Below are positions 20,170 through 32,927 of a stretch of DNA of 64,000 bases, piece after piece. A program made the position numbers and the translations under genes. The stretch is from Cryptomeria japonica (Eukaryota > Streptophyta > Pinopsida > Cupressales > Cupressaceae), in contig NC_081408.1 in the NCBI RefSeq assembly GCF_030272615.1, positions 402,781,889-402,845,888 of the forward strand. Direction: 5' to 3'. Each line of letters starts with the position of its first letter. Position 1 is the stretch's first letter. The notes under the pieces were generated by a model. That model searched no databases. It saw only the letters and a program-made list of their open reading frames with translations, and was not told the origin of the DNA.

Positions 20170-22181
20170 TCACTGATGCTGAGACTCCCTCTCAGCAAGT
20201 GTTTCATTCTCCACAACTCCAAGTTTGTCTCGAAAATGCACAAACTTCACTTTGGCATGGGGTTTGGTGAGAATGTCAGTTGTCTGTTCATCAGTACAGA
20301 TATATCTCAACTGAACAACTTTCCTCTGTAGCATATCTTTGATGTAATGGTATTGGATCTCAACATGTTTTGTTCTGTCATGGAACACTGGACTGATAGA
20401 TAGCTTCACACAGCTTTGATTGTCACAATGAATAATAGTTGGCTCCAATGTTTGTCCAAACAATCCTGTAAGGAGCTTTCGAAGCCACACTGCTTCTCGA
20501 GTTGCTATACATGCTGCAATATATTCTGCCTCTACTGTGCTTAGTGCTACTGAAGACTGCTTCCTGCTACACCAAGAAATCATAGCAGATCCCAAACTGA
20601 AGCAACAACCAGAGGTGCTCTTCCGATCAGTAACACTCCCTGCCCAATCAGAATCAGAATAGCCTTGTAGATTCAGGTCCACACTGGAAGAATATTTCAA
20701 GCCATATCCAATTGTACCATGCAAGTATCTCAAGATACATCAAGGATCCAATCAACTGTCTGTACATGGTAGTATCCACAAGATCTGAACTAGCTGCAGA
20801 TTCACTCAATTTCTTCAAGTTAGTTTCCATCGGTGTAGACATAGACTTGCAATCTAACATTCCAAATCTCTTCAAGATGTCAATGGTGTATTTTCCTTCT
20901 CAGAATAATCTCATTAGGCCTCTGCCACACTTCCAAACCTAGAAAGAAATGCATGAATCCTAGGTCCTTCATCTCAAATTCTGAGGTCAACTCCTCCTTG
21001 CATCTAAAGATGAGATGATCTTCCCCAATAAGAAATAAGTCATCAACATATAGAACCAAGATTAAAGCTTCACCATTGACTATCTTGAAGTAAAAATTTG
21101 GATCAGCATCATTCTTGCAGAAACCCAAACTCACCAAGTATTTGTCTATCCTTTCATACCATGCATGAGGAGCCTGCTTAAGACCATATAATGCTTTCTT
21201 CAATTTGCATACATGATACTCTTTCCCATGAATTACGAAACCTTCAGGTTGCTCAATGTAGACCTCTTCTTCAATTACACCATTGAGAAAAGTTGTCTTC
21301 GCATATATCTAATGTAGCTTCCATCCCTTAGCTACTGCAATGACAATAATGGTCATAATGGAAGTATAGCGAGCAACTAGAGTAAATGTTTCTTCATAGT
21401 CTATTCTTTCTTTCTAAGAGAAACCACGTGCCACAAATCTAGCCTTGTATTTCTCAATGCTTCCATCAGCTGCATGCTTAATGTTGTATAGCCAATTGGA
21501 AGACACAACTGATTTTCCTTCAAGCCTAGGTACAATATCCCAAACATCATTCTTAATAATGAATTGATATTCTTCATCCATAGCATCTTTCCATTCTTGC
21601 TGATTTGAGGTTTCCTCAACGCTGGAAGGTTCAGTCTCAATTAGATTACACATCAATGCAACATAGCTAGAGAATCTCTGAGGTTTTCTACTTTCTTTGA
21701 ATGTGCCTCTAGGAGCTGCAAACTTTTCTGCCTCCTGCATAGTGTTCCTTGCCCAAAGAGGTCTCTTTCAATTCACAATAATATCTCTAGGCCCATCAAT
21801 AGGATCCAAGGGTTCAATTGGATCAATCGTCTCAACTGGTTCAGGCAACTCACTCAAAATCTTAGGAGTATGATCAATGTCCATGTTTTGAGGAGTCTCT
21901 TGTTCTTCATCATCTATCTCCATGCACGAACCTTTAGATTTTCTGAATGCAACATCTTCCTCAAATGTGACATCTCTGCTAACCCCTATATGCTTTTGAC
22001 CTGAAATGTAGATTCTGTAGGCTTTAGAAGTTTCATTGTAGCCCACAAATATCCCTTTCTTGCTAGAAGGATCTAGCTTAGTTCTTTTATCTTTGGGTAC
22101 ATAAACATACACTGGACAACCAAAGATTCTCAAGTGACTGACTTCAGGCTTCACATTTGTAAAGGCTTCTTCTGGAGTCAT
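20170..22181 (-). pseudogene. Copia integrase C-terminus, reverse transcriptase and RNase H
   Basis: 22181-21768 covers the integrase tail (HLRIFGCPVYVYVPKDKR, KGIFVGYNETSKAYRIY). RT follows in at least three frames: EYQFIIKNDVWDIVPRLEGK, LYGLKQAPHAWYERIDKYL and LYVDDLFLIGE with the YVDD active site intact. RNase H (20733-20170) keeps its acidic residues in YSDSDWAGSVTDRKSTSG, STVEAEYIAA and IIHCDNQSC. Frameshifts near 20880, 21210-21400 and 21750 break the polyprotein. Confidence 0.9.
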
Positions 22182-23344
22182 ATTTTGCAGAATCTGATGA
22201 GGACTTTTGTTCTGAACATATACTGCTTTCTTGGAAGCCTTGGCCCAAGGAAATTTTTCAAGGTCTTGATCATGGATCAGAGTTTTTGTAGCTTCAACAA
22301 TAGATCTGTTCTTTATTTCTGCAACCCCATTTTGCTATGGATTGTAAGGGACACAAAACCCCCTCTTGATTCTTGCCTCAATACAGAAGTCACAAAAGCT
22401 TCCAGAGCTGTATTCACCTCCATTATCAGACCTTAAAACTTTAATTCTCTTTCCAGACAAGTTTTCTACTTGAGTCTTAAATTCTTTAAATCTACGTAGG
22501 ACTTCATCAGACTCTTTAGACCTTAAGAAATAAATCCAATTCTTCCTAGAGTAATCATCTATGAAAATTTGCATAGTACAAAAATCCACTTAGGGATGCC
22601 ATTGACATTGGATCCACATAAATCAGAATGTACAAGATCTAATATTTCTTTTGACCTACTTTCACTGCTATGAAATAGACTCTTAGTATTTTTACCCATA
22701 TCACAACCTCTACAAGTACCATCATGTACATGACTAAGTTTAGAAATACCTTTAACCATCTTCTCCAGTGATGGAAGAGCCCTGTAATTTAGATGACCAA
22801 GTCTTCTATGCCATAGTTCGTTGGAACTGGAAGAGTCATGTAGAAGAGCTTGAACTAGACGAATGGAAAGCTTGTACAAACTCTCATGCCGATTCCCGAT
22901 CACACGTGCAATCTTGATGCTAGAGTTCTTTGGCCATGCAAGAACTCTCCCTTTTGAAAATGCTACTTGATAACCTTTGTCCTCCAAGGCTGAAATGGAT
23001 ACAAGGTTTCTCTTGATTCCTGGCATGAACAAGACATCACTTAGATGAAGGAGAATTTTATATTCTAGGTTGAGAGATGTAGCGCCAAATCCTTTTACTG
23101 AATAGTGTGCATCATCTCCAATGATCACTTGAAGGTTAGACTCCCTTTCCACCAAATTTGAAAGATGTTTTTGATAGCCTGTGATGTGTCGAGAGGCTCC
23201 ACTATCAATCAGCCATGTGTCATTATCTGTGGGAACGTTACTTGATAAGGCAGATATGAAGAGGAATCCATTAGAGTTGTCTTCTGCTTCCTTTTGAGTT
23301 GAGGTTTCATTAATGTTTGCCATTTGTTGCTTAGGCCTTGTCAA
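22182..23344 (-). pseudogene. Copia protease, GAG-pre-integrase and integrase core
   Basis: 23344-22559 encodes the protease active site TWLIDSGASRHITG, then the zinc-binding HRRLGHLNYRALPSLEKMV...CRGCDMGK region, and the first integrase aspartate in LVHSDLCG. 22589-22335 continues in another frame with IFIDDYSRKNWIYFL and RSDNGGEYSS (second aspartate). The catalytic glutamate follows a TAG in NGVAEIKNRSIVEA near 22325-22285. So the D-D-E set survives but the frame does not. Confidence 0.9.
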
Positions 23345-24124
23345 ACAATCTCTTGCATAGTGACCTAACTTGTCACATCTAAAGCACTGAATGTGGGAGA
23401 GATCTTTCTTCTTCTTCTTTGAAACAGGTGCAAAATCTGACCTTTGATCTCTATTCCTTTTGAAGTTGCCCTCGTTCTAATTTCTTCCTTTCTTGGTAGA
23501 TTGAGTGGCTAGAACATGAGTCTCTTCATTTTGAGAGCCTTTGCCATTTCCCCTTGCAGCCAACCTAGATTCTTCTTGAATGCAATCAGCGTGAAGACGA
23601 TCAAACTTGGGTAACTTGGATCTCTCACTGATACTTTGAATGAATGGCTCTCAAGAATGAGGAAGGCCATTTAATGCCAACATGACAAGATCTTTATCCA
23701 CTACTTGATCTCCAATGGGGCTTAGTTGATCCCTCAGCTCTGAGATCTTCATGAAGAATGATATGACGGTTTCTCCTTTCACCATCTTGACTTGAAGAAG
23801 TTGTTGCCTCAATGCAAGTGCCCTACTTGTGTTGTTGATCTCATATAGACCTTCCAAGGTTTTGAACATGTCTCTTGCAGTTGTCATTTTGGAAATGAGA
23901 GGCATTAGGTGATCCTTAACGGAGTCAATCAAGATCTTCTTTGCTTTTATGGCATTCTTCTAGATTTGAAGTTTCTCTGTTTGATCTTCTGGCTCAGATA
24001 AATCTTTTTCTTCCACAAATTGAAGAAGATCATTTTCTTCAAGTGCAATAAGAACTCTAAACTTCCACGAAGTGAAGTTTGAAGCACCTTCGAGTTTATC
24101 TTCGACCTTGAGACTGTTCACCAT
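23345..24124 (-). pseudogene. Copia gag
   Basis: From an ATG at 24124 the frame reads LEGASNFTSWKFRVLIALEE, the usual copia gag start. It breaks near 23960 and resumes at 23932-23651 with MFKTLEGLYEINNTSRALAL and QVKMVKGETVISFF (UBN2-like gag core). A CCHC zinc knuckle CFRCDKLGHYARDC lies at about 23383-23342, with more stops in between. Gag packages the element RNA. Confidence 0.85.
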
Positions 24125-24232
24125 TTTTATTTTGTGACTTTGATATTGCACCTTGAAGGTAAGAGATGAAAGAGAACTTCACTGCTATAAAGAAATCTGA
24201 TCACGATCTACTTCACCGTAGCTCTGATACCA

Positions 24233-24910
24233 TGTTAAATTTATGATCAGATTAGGAGAAAGCAGATAGAAGATAATTCAAACAAAATTGCACACCATGT
24301 ACCCTAGGAAAACCCTCACATGAGGGAGAAAAACCCAGCTGTAAATCTCTTATATGTATTGAAGTAAATGAATACAATATGGCTAATACACAGCCAGTTA
24401 TGAAGCCACCAACAAGGCCGATCTGCAACTATAATAATAGTGCCAATTTACTATATATATTGATCTCCTTGATGGAGATAATGAATTTGCCTAAGTCTGA
24501 ATGCACTGTGGAGGAGAGCTGTGTATATTCCTCTTTGAACTTCTGTAAATGAGTATTCGATCTTGCTGAAGATGTATATTGTCTTCTGTTGGATGTTCGA
24601 TCATGGAGAGGGAGAACCGATCTATATGTATACCCATGCGTGGGTGACTCTTCACCAAGGGTTGGGTCAATACCAAACAACATGCCTTCACCAAGGGTCG
24701 GGTCAATACCAAACAACACGTCTTCTCCAAGGATCGGGTTTATTGTAATCAACATGACTTTCCCAAGGGTGGCGAACTTAACAAAATAGTTATTTCTTCT
24801 TAACAAAATGTTTTATTAAATCGGTAAGTATAAATATGCAATGCCGATAGGCTACTAGCATATTTGATTGAAGTTGACTAAGGAGACTCCCGACGCTACA
24901 ATCAACAACA
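24233..24910 (-). repeat. 5' LTR of the copia element (678 bp)
   Basis: In plus orientation it runs TGTTAAATTTATG...ACAATCAACAACA and is followed to the left by the primer-binding site. It holds three copies of a ~37-bp caccaagggt[c/t]gggtcaatacc unit (24652-24740). Confidence 0.88.
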
Positions 24911-25592
24911 GCTGCCTCATAGTTGTAAACCATGGATTATGTTGACAAAGCTGCTTGGTAAGGTTGTGAGCTCTGAACCTCTATAGGAAAACTTTCTGGT
25001 TTAGTGTCTCTATAGCATATCTATGCTTTTATTCCTCTTGTCATGACCAAACAGTAGTTGAACCTTTGAGAATAGGTAATATAAATCATGCTTTAAGGTT
25101 ACTCTTACATGTAGGCAACTCAATGTGCCTAGTGAGACTAACCAACCATAGGAGGTCTCATTTATGGTCCCTGGTCTTATGTTGTGTGGCAGGCTTGTTA
25201 TCGTGTAGTTATACTGATTGAACATCCTCTTAACTGCTGGTCAACATTACCCCTGAGGGGTTATGGAATGCTACCTCCATTCCTTTTATCCCAGTGCCTC
25301 TTGGGAATGATGCTGGTTCTAATCAAGTGTCCCCGTTGGTTGTGGTGGTAACCCATCTTGTACCACTACTACCAACTGTTGAATAGTCTGAAGAATTTGA
25401 GGTCCCAATCTTGCAGGGACATCCTGCAACTCGTTTCCATGGTGTAGTTCCTCTTTGGATCTCAAGAATATCCTCTCTCAAAAGTGAGCTCCAAACTCAA
25501 CGCTGAGACATCATACCAACAAATGGCATGAATTAGAACATGCAGGAATATGCTCACATTTCCTCTCCCAGAGCTCCTTGTATAGTGACTGT
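24911..25592 (-). pseudogene. Remnant of an LTR-retrotransposon gag region
   Basis: Downstream (on the minus strand) of a primer-binding-site-like sequence, a broken frame near 25430-25330 reads LQDVPARLGPQILQTIQQLV with a proline/glutamine-rich continuation, resembling the N-terminal part of gag from plant LTR elements. Stops interrupt it on both sides. Classification beyond LTR element is not possible. Confidence 0.35.
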
Positions 25593-25604
25593 GCTCTGAT
25601 ACCA
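25593..25604 (-). promoter_or_regulatory. Primer-binding-site-like sequence (initiator-Met tRNA)
   Basis: TGGTATCAGAGC on the minus strand is identical to the copia primer-binding site at 24232-24221. The adjoining sequence to the right (25605 onward) would be the 5' LTR of a minus-strand element, but it starts catttaat and not TG, so the LTR end is mutated or the match is fortuitous. Confidence 0.5.
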
Positions 25605-26350
25605 CATTTAATGCTCAAATTAACTCTACAAAACAAACATGTGGAAAATAGGATTTTGGAGTAAGTCCTTTTTTTTTTTCACATACCGTGCACAACATGC
25701 TAGCTTGCTTGCAAATTTACATTGTCTTGGATGTGTAGCAACTATCAATAGTCTTGCATTCCAAGATCAACTTGTGTAGCATTTGTGCACCTTGCGCAGC
25801 ACCGCACCTCATTTGCACAACAAAATGACTGACTTGCACAGTACTCTCTTGCACAGCCAGCATGGATTGACTTATATGGCCACCTCTCACAACTGTCTGC
25901 ACAACACGACTTCTTGTGCAACATTTACATCTTGTGCAACTGCAAGGATTAATTGCACCACTCCCAGTGTCTAGCACAACATCACTACATGCACAACCAT
26001 ATGAAATGGGTTGCACAGCCATTGGGACAACTTGTACTACAGCATTAGAACTGCTTCCTCAGCCCCAGCAGCAAAAGGAGTGCAACACTCGTCAAAGGTC
26101 TGCACACTTGGCTTCTTATGCAACATTTCATCCTATAACATGTGACATTGGTACAAAAAGATGCCTTGTGCTATGAATTGCCTAGCTCAGGTAAAACACC
26201 CAGCCTATTTGTGTATCCAATGGTGGCTTGCAAACACACAAGTATAGGCTTGTGTAGCCTCAATCTTTTAGCTACGGAAAGAACATACAACCTGTGGGAA
26301 CAAGAGCAAGGGCAAGTGCTTCCAGCACATGGCGCAAGGTTTGCTTAAAT
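25605..26350. repeat. Degenerate tgcacaac-rich sequence, probable LTR
   Basis: Many diverged copies of short strings such as cttgcacagcc, ttgtgcaac and ctgcacaac are scattered over 25730-26130. No gene is visible. Position next to a primer-binding-site-like sequence suggests LTR origin. Confidence 0.4.
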
Positions 26351-28640
26351 GAAACAAATTAAAGCATGATTCGGAATTGGAAAGGAACCAAGGCTAAGAA
26401 CAAAAGAGCACGGAAACCATAGAATTTAAATTGCCCATTTAATTACAGTGCTAGGAAGACATTAAAATATGCTGTTATAACTTATGGCCCTTTCACACCT
26501 GTTGGAAGAGAACTTCCAAGGTACTTGTTCTTAATGTCATCCCAAAACTATTGCAATAATTGAGTTTACTGATTAATTAAATTTGAGTTTTTATTTTATT
26601 TTTTCTTGTGTAGCATGCTCATAATTGCAATAGTAATAAAAATCCGGTTTACTCTCACAGCTTTCATGCATTCAATAAGATCATTTTTCTTCATAACATA
26701 TAAGATTATTTATACAATAAATGATATTCAGATTTGTACATAATAAAACAAGTCTTATTTATTTTCCCAAATATACCACCTTGCAGATTCATCGTATCGG
26801 ATTTTTATGGTAAGATTTCTTTCATTATACAGTACACACTTTATTTCAACAAGTATTTCACAAGATGATACTAAAGTATAAACTGTTCATTCCTTGCATA
26901 GCATACCCTAAATTGATCTCGTCACACCCCTAGAGCTAAAGCTAATTATGAGGAATTAAACCTACTGTAGATAAAATAATGGTGTTAACTAGCATATTGT
27001 TTGTTTATATTATCTACCGTGTAGCCAATACACTTATGTAATCTGATTTTCTTTCAATATTATGAAGCAGCAGTAAATTTCAGATTTATTCCAAGTTTAA
27101 ATGAATATATGAGATGGGAATTGAAATTCTATTGAAAATGAAATAGGAAGAGTGAGGTTGTTTTTGAAAATTTCCTGTTTTTGTTTTTTAATTTGATGTT
27201 GTTAGGGCTTGCAGAAGGTTGACGGGTTGGAGGAAAGTTTTTGGGTCTTGTAGGAGACTCTGAAACTGTGTCAGATGCTTGTGTCTCGGCCACAGAATGA
27301 TCTGTAACTTTTAGGAGCTGTTGCCTTATTTTTCTAATACCTGTGCTGCTTGTAGATTCTAGAAATCACCTGTCTATAGAGATGTAATCTCCAGAAGTCT
27401 AGGCGAACCAAAAATGGTGACATCTGATTTGGAGACTGCCCTTGTCAATCCTCTAGGATGACATGTTTTAGCCTTAAAGTAGTAATGTCGGGAGCGCGAT
27501 TTCTGAGTGTAGTTGTTGTGGTGTGTGTAATAGATGCAACTACAAAACAAGAGGCTTGCTATCCCTTGTGTGGTAGAGGAGATAAGGAGCTGGAGAATCA
27601 CTAAATGCACCAAGGGGCTAGTTAATGGAGGCTTGATCTGGAACAATGTTAGGGTTTGAATGATGGGGATCTCCACAACTTGGTATGTGAGAGTTGGAAG
27701 GAAAACCCTAATATTGTGTAGGAGAGTGGAACAATAGACGGAGAGATTGTAAGATGGCTTTGGATCAGCAAGTAGATAGAGTGGAAGTCTGCAACAATCT
27801 TCAACAATGAGGAAGTTGCAGGTACATCCAACAATGGAGTAATGGTAGAGGATAGCGATGAATCCAAAACTTTAGTATCAACACCATAAAAGGAGCTAGA
27901 GATATAGGAAGAAGATTGTAAGAGAGAGCTCTAAATGAGGACATAGACATGTTTTCCTAAGGTTTATTGGCAAGATAACTGTTGAGGAGAACTATTAGGG
28001 CAAGTGTCTAGGTTTCAAAGGGCTCAAGAATTCAAAATTGAACTGGACACTAGTGTGGGGATGCTAGTGGCTAGTGTCCAGGTGAACACAAAGCCTCAGA
28101 GTGCAGGGATAGGTTGGCAACAAGAAGGTAAGACTGATTTGGCTTGCATGGCTCATTGGTGGTGGGTTTTTAGTCTAGGAAATAGTTAAATGAGTCCTAA
28201 AATATCCAGGGGTGGAAAACACCAAAATTAGTGCAGAAACATAAGGTAAAAAATGCAAAGCATGCAATTTTTGACCTTACATCCACTTTTTTTGCCATTT
28301 AACATGCAGGCATATACATAACAAATCTCCACCCAAGGCTTTCTTGCAGAGAGTGGCAACCCTCTTCACACCATGACACATCTTTTACTTATATTCAGTA
28401 TAATACAGTTACGCATGATTTCTTTGCAGCTCGCAACAAACTTGTTGGATTCCAGTTTGAATGATCAAATACATAAATACAGTTACATACCGGATGGATG
28501 CTCAACACCCAATCCATATGGCATCATCAAGTACCTTAGGACTAGACTGGTGCTCTAACTGTCCCCTGAGCCAGGAGGATAGCTTAGTGAAATCAATCTC
28601 ACATACACTCAGGGAAAACACAACAACATGTTCATAGATA
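26351..28640. other. No recognisable gene or element
   Basis: AT-rich sequence with only short open frames (none longer than 100 codons and none with a recognisable motif). I could not find paired LTRs, inverted repeats or conserved protein motifs. Confidence 0.5.
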
Positions 28641-28729
28641 ACATACATGGTGCATACACTTACATTAATGAGATTCCAGTTGCATTATAAATCTTTTTCT
28701 GATTTTTCACATTTGGGACAAGATAGGAT

Positions 28730-29045
28730 GGAGTGCCACTTGCTCTTCCTTTTACCCTTTTCATGGACACACAGAGTTATCCAATCATTCCCTAGATTAA
28801 CCTCTAAACATTGTTTTCCTTATCAGATTTTATTTGTATATTCCTTTCACCCTTATAGGGCAATCACAATTTCTATGACTTGTTTTACACTGATAACGGC
28901 ACTCAAAGTTTTATATGGCTTCTTTCACCCTCTTGGTCATATGGAGTATCACATAACTTCTTTCACCCTCTCGGGGCACTTGGAGTTATCTGTACCTATT
29001 TCCTTTAATCCTTTTCTCCTAGGGCACTTAGAAATCGGGCAGAGC
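28730..29045. repeat. Degenerate ~45-65-bp tandem repeat
   Basis: The pattern tttcaccctt(n)tagggcaa/cactt-ggagttatc recurs about five times with heavy divergence. It looks like a decayed LTR-internal minisatellite. There is no gene. Confidence 0.5.
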
Positions 29046-31428
29046 TTCTTATTTTATGACCAATTTCAGATTTATATCAGATTTTTAGGTCTTATCAACT
29101 TTAACTCTTCCTACTCAGCCTGCAAATTTACAAAGCTTGGGCTGCTTTCCAGCTTGGAAGGACACAGCTAGGGATCCATAGATTCACTAGTAACCCAACA
29201 CAGCACCACACTTTTACACAAATTTCGTGGCATTAAACATACAGATTTCAGAACATGTTAATTACACACATTCTGTTGAAAATGGATTTGCTGATTCCTT
29301 TCCGATTTCAAAGCCTGAAGGCCTGCTTGCCAACACTTCCAGGCAACTCAGAAGTGCTGAAACATCACCCACACAGTTCAGCCCTCTCCTTGTTGCCCTC
29401 CTTTTCCTTCAGAGCTGACCTGGCACAAATTTCATGCTCAGTTCTCAGTGCCACACCCAAGTGCTGCACTCTTCAAGCTTTACCCCTCAACTCTTCAATT
29501 CCTCAGCGCCATGCTCCAAAATACTGCATTTTCCAATCTGCCACATCAGTGTTTTTTCTTCCAAACACCTTTCAGATTCCTTTCCTATTTTATCTGTACT
29601 GTCAACTCATCAAATTTCAGATTTTTTATCTAAAAACCACGCTCCTATTTTGTTTGTTTAAATTTTTCCAGATTTTTTTCAGTCAAAAATGTTCTTAATC
29701 TTTCTCAGAATAAGCATAAATAGGAACACCATCCTGCAGATTCTTTTCCATCTGCTTTTAATTTCTTTCCTCTCCCAGATCCGATCTCTGTTTCCACTAT
29801 AAATTTGAATCTATGTTAGAAATGTCATTTTCTTCCGTACCATATCCTTTCAAAAAATCTAGCTCTCTTTCATTTATGATGCCGACACACCTCTTCTGCA
29901 CTCCTACAATTTGCCTTCATTTTCAGCCGCCTGGCATTTCAAATCTGTTTTGATAGGTGGTGGAAGGCTGCAGGGATATGCATCTTAGTCTAGCCATATG
30001 GGTATGCTCCATGTGTTTGCTCGTAGGATTTTTTTAAGTCATTACATGTTTTATCATGACATTTGGTCCACCGAATGTGTCTTTGACTAATACTTGTTCA
30101 GACAGTTGACATTGACTATACCCTTTACGACATTGTATCCACATGTGACACAATACAACATTTTGGACATTAACACACCACATAAATCCACAACCCATAA
30201 TACTTATCACATTTGCACCCTGAAAAAGGCAGCCTTCACAAATTATCATGAACACATTCAGTCATTAGATAAAAGAGAAAATAGTACTCTAATCTAAGCA
30301 CTTTGTGGCTAGATCTTAGTGGTGATTGTTTTATTGGGTTTATGTAAGGTTATGATTTTCCGAATGCTTAAAGAGAACTGGGTGGGTGACACAAAATTTT
30401 CCCTCTTGAATCCAGTATGACTCAACCTGTGATCTGCACAGTACAGCACACATATAATGCATCCATGGTAATATATAGCCAAAGTGTAATATAACTTTAT
30501 ATCACACTATACACTGTAAATACTTAAATGGAATGCAGGAATTAAATCAGATAAGCTTTTCTAAGCATTTAGTTTTCATCAAAGCCATACACATGGCTAC
30601 CCAGCATTACATTGCAAAAGAGTCACAATTTTTTATTATCAAAAATAGGAAATATAAAGTGCAGATATTTCCGAAACAAATATCTGAACAATGTTATCAT
30701 CAGTACAACAAAAAGGGTAATAATAAGGTTGGGCATTATGTTGAGGATAAAGGTCTTTGAGATTGTTCTTCATTATAAAGCTTTAATTTTTTAACTAAAT
30801 GGCCGCAAAATTACTGTAATTTATCATCTTGTCCAGAACCACCGGAACTAAAAAGGTTTCAATATTTAGAGGTTTTCGGTAAAATAGTTCAAATCTTTAA
30901 ACTGTGAAAATCTCAAAGGTTTAATAACCATAATTTCCATCAAAATGCATTGCATTTTATTGACAACTCAGAGAATAAATTAGTACTTACAAAGAAAATT
31001 ACTAATGTAAATCAGATATAAAAAATCAGTAATGATAAATCATTTTATATGTTAAATATTAAAATGTTACGCTAAATTTTTACAAATGCATCTTAGTAAA
31101 TGTAGCTAATCTTAGACGAGGTTCTGTGCTCTTTCATGACTTGATATTTGTCAAGTAAACCGAGAAAGGGATTACAATGCTTTAACTATAAATAGAACTA
31201 TAGAAGAATGTCAAAACATATACTCTTGGGCCAAAATTTCTAGCCAACAAGAAGGAAATCATCCAACATTTTCCCGTTAAAACATGTTTTGAGATGCATA
31301 TTTTGGGAAATTACTATTCAATTCAGAATCTAAGACAGTAATCCAAAAATAAGTTTGTCAGTCTTCTAGCACATGAAGCCATTTTCTTAATGCTGTTGTT
31401 GTTTACCATCTTTGGGCTAGATATAATA
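29046..31428. other. No recognisable gene or element
   Basis: AT-rich sequence with pyrimidine-rich stretches around 29250-29700. Open frames there are long only because of composition and show no family motifs. Confidence 0.5.
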
Positions 31429-31934
31429 TCAAAATTGTGAATGCACAACCACTTGAGAATCAGAAGAGATACTAATACCATCCTTCGGGCTCAGTAAACT
31501 ACCTGCAAGTGAATCTGAATTCCTCATTGATTTCTGTAGCTCGAGTTTTTGCGTTTACAAAAATGAAATTGACCATAACTGCTGCTATTATCCGTTCAGA
31601 GTTAATACAACTTTTCAAAATACAGTGGCCTTAAATTAACCTTTTTCATCTGAACTGTATGTGCTGAAAATCATCATATCACCAACTGGAAGATGTCAGC
31701 AATGGAAGGTCAATCAGAGCACCAATTTGCTGCCATAACTTCCCTGTAACGTCTTATGACGTGGTCTCCATTATATAACAAACCTTCCATGATACACGTA
31801 TTAGCTATTCTTAGACTAGAGTCTAGAATTCCTTTGTACAGACTCTTCGTGCAAATTAGATACAAGAAAGGCTCCTGCAGCACACTGGGAACTAGAGGGG
31901 CATCTATTTCATCAAAGTGTTTCAGAATCTTTTT
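31429..31934 (-). pseudogene. Two exon-like open stretches, family unknown
   Basis: A 74-codon open stretch at 31934-31713 follows ttcaaatatag (acceptor-like). It reads protein-like sequence such as KHFDEIDAPLVPSVLQEPF and VIRRYREVMAANWCSD, then a stop. A second open stretch at 31534-31429, also preceded by an AG, is Ser-rich and ends in a stop (SLLSPKDGISISSDSQVVVH). Composition looks coding, but openness of this length is expected a few times by chance in 64 kb and I cannot name a family. Confidence 0.25.
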
Positions 31935-32927
31935 CTATATTTGAAACTGGTACTGGGGAGAAAGATTCTTCAGTCTCTTTCCAGTAGTTTATCCACTACT
32001 TCAGAAGCCAACAGAAGTTTGTTCATTGGTGTATAGCCACTGAATTATTCTCCATATTTGCATGAAAATGATGGTAACTCTAATGTTTTTTAACACCTCT
32101 CAATCAATGAAATGCAATTATTACTTAAGAAGTTCATCTGGGTTAGTTTCTAACAAGTTGGGAGTGTCTATGTAGAGGGGGTATTATCCAAGAAAGAAGT
32201 GGTAAGTGGGATTATTCCTCTTGCCTTAGAACTTACTGAAATATCAGCCATGTGACCTGCGACCCCATTAGCTGCCCTCCCAAGATGATGGATGTGTATA
32301 ATCACTTTTTTTTTGGAGAGAAGAAAAATAAAGCATGGGAAGATTCAAAGTATTTTAGCTTAGGGTTAAGGCTAGGGCGTTGTAAAAGTTAAAACTTTGA
32401 ATAAATTAATTTTTGAGTTAAAATTTAAACACTAATGGAAGAGTTTTCTTTTAATTGTATGCAAACAAGTGTTTGTTAGAGAACGTTTGGTCACTTCTAA
32501 AATAGTAGGTAGTTTGTTAGAGAACATTTGGTCACTTATAAAATAGTAGGTAGTAGGTTGTATTACTTGAGGTAGCACTAGTTTTTTCAATGCTATTTAT
32601 ATGACATGAAATGGTAAATCATTTATTTTTCCTAATTTTACAAATATGATATTTGTTTTTAATTATCCAAATTTGAGTTTTTGAATTTTATTTACACTTG
32701 TAATTTCTATTGTAATTCAAAAGTCTTTGGATAATACCTTTAGTGCCCTTCCTCATTTCCTCTCATTCGTTCACCTAGAGCCCTTGAATTATCTCTCCAT
32801 CAAAATTCAACTTGTACCAAGCTTCCCTTATAGGGTGGTTTCCCTAGGGTTGAGTCCGAGTGAACACATTGGTGTGTGTGGGGTTGGGTGGTGGCTTAAA
32901 GGGCTCAATTCTAGAACTATTTTAACA
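31935..32927. other. No supported gene; one short tandem duplication
   Basis: Contains a 41-bp tandem duplication at 32471-32553 (gtttgttagagaac unit, twice). Minus-strand sequence near 32290-32170 faintly resembles a LINE RNase H tail (HHLGRAANGVAGHMADI) but this is not enough to call. Confidence 0.4.

Larger units (their letters stand above)
17500..24910 (-). mobile_element. Degenerate Ty1/copia retrotransposon
   Basis: The minus strand encodes gag, protease, integrase, RT and RNase H in that order, the copia arrangement. The 5' LTR is 24233-24910. A primer-binding site TGGTATCAGAGC (24232-24221, initiator-Met type) abuts it. The 3' LTR ends at 19798 next to a purine tract AAGAGAGAG (19807-19799), and is itself split by a solo LTR at 17689-19401. 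The outer left terminus near 17400-17500 no longer matches the other LTR, so the TSD cannot be read. Coding frames carry many stops and shifts. Confidence 0.9.

Noticed and set aside
28990-29700. Overlapping 60-174-aa ORFs
   Set aside because: Pyrimidine-rich sequence on one strand makes stops rare in several frames at once. No family motif.
32170-32290. LINE RNase H tail
   Set aside because: About 40 residues with weak resemblance and no other LINE domain beside it.
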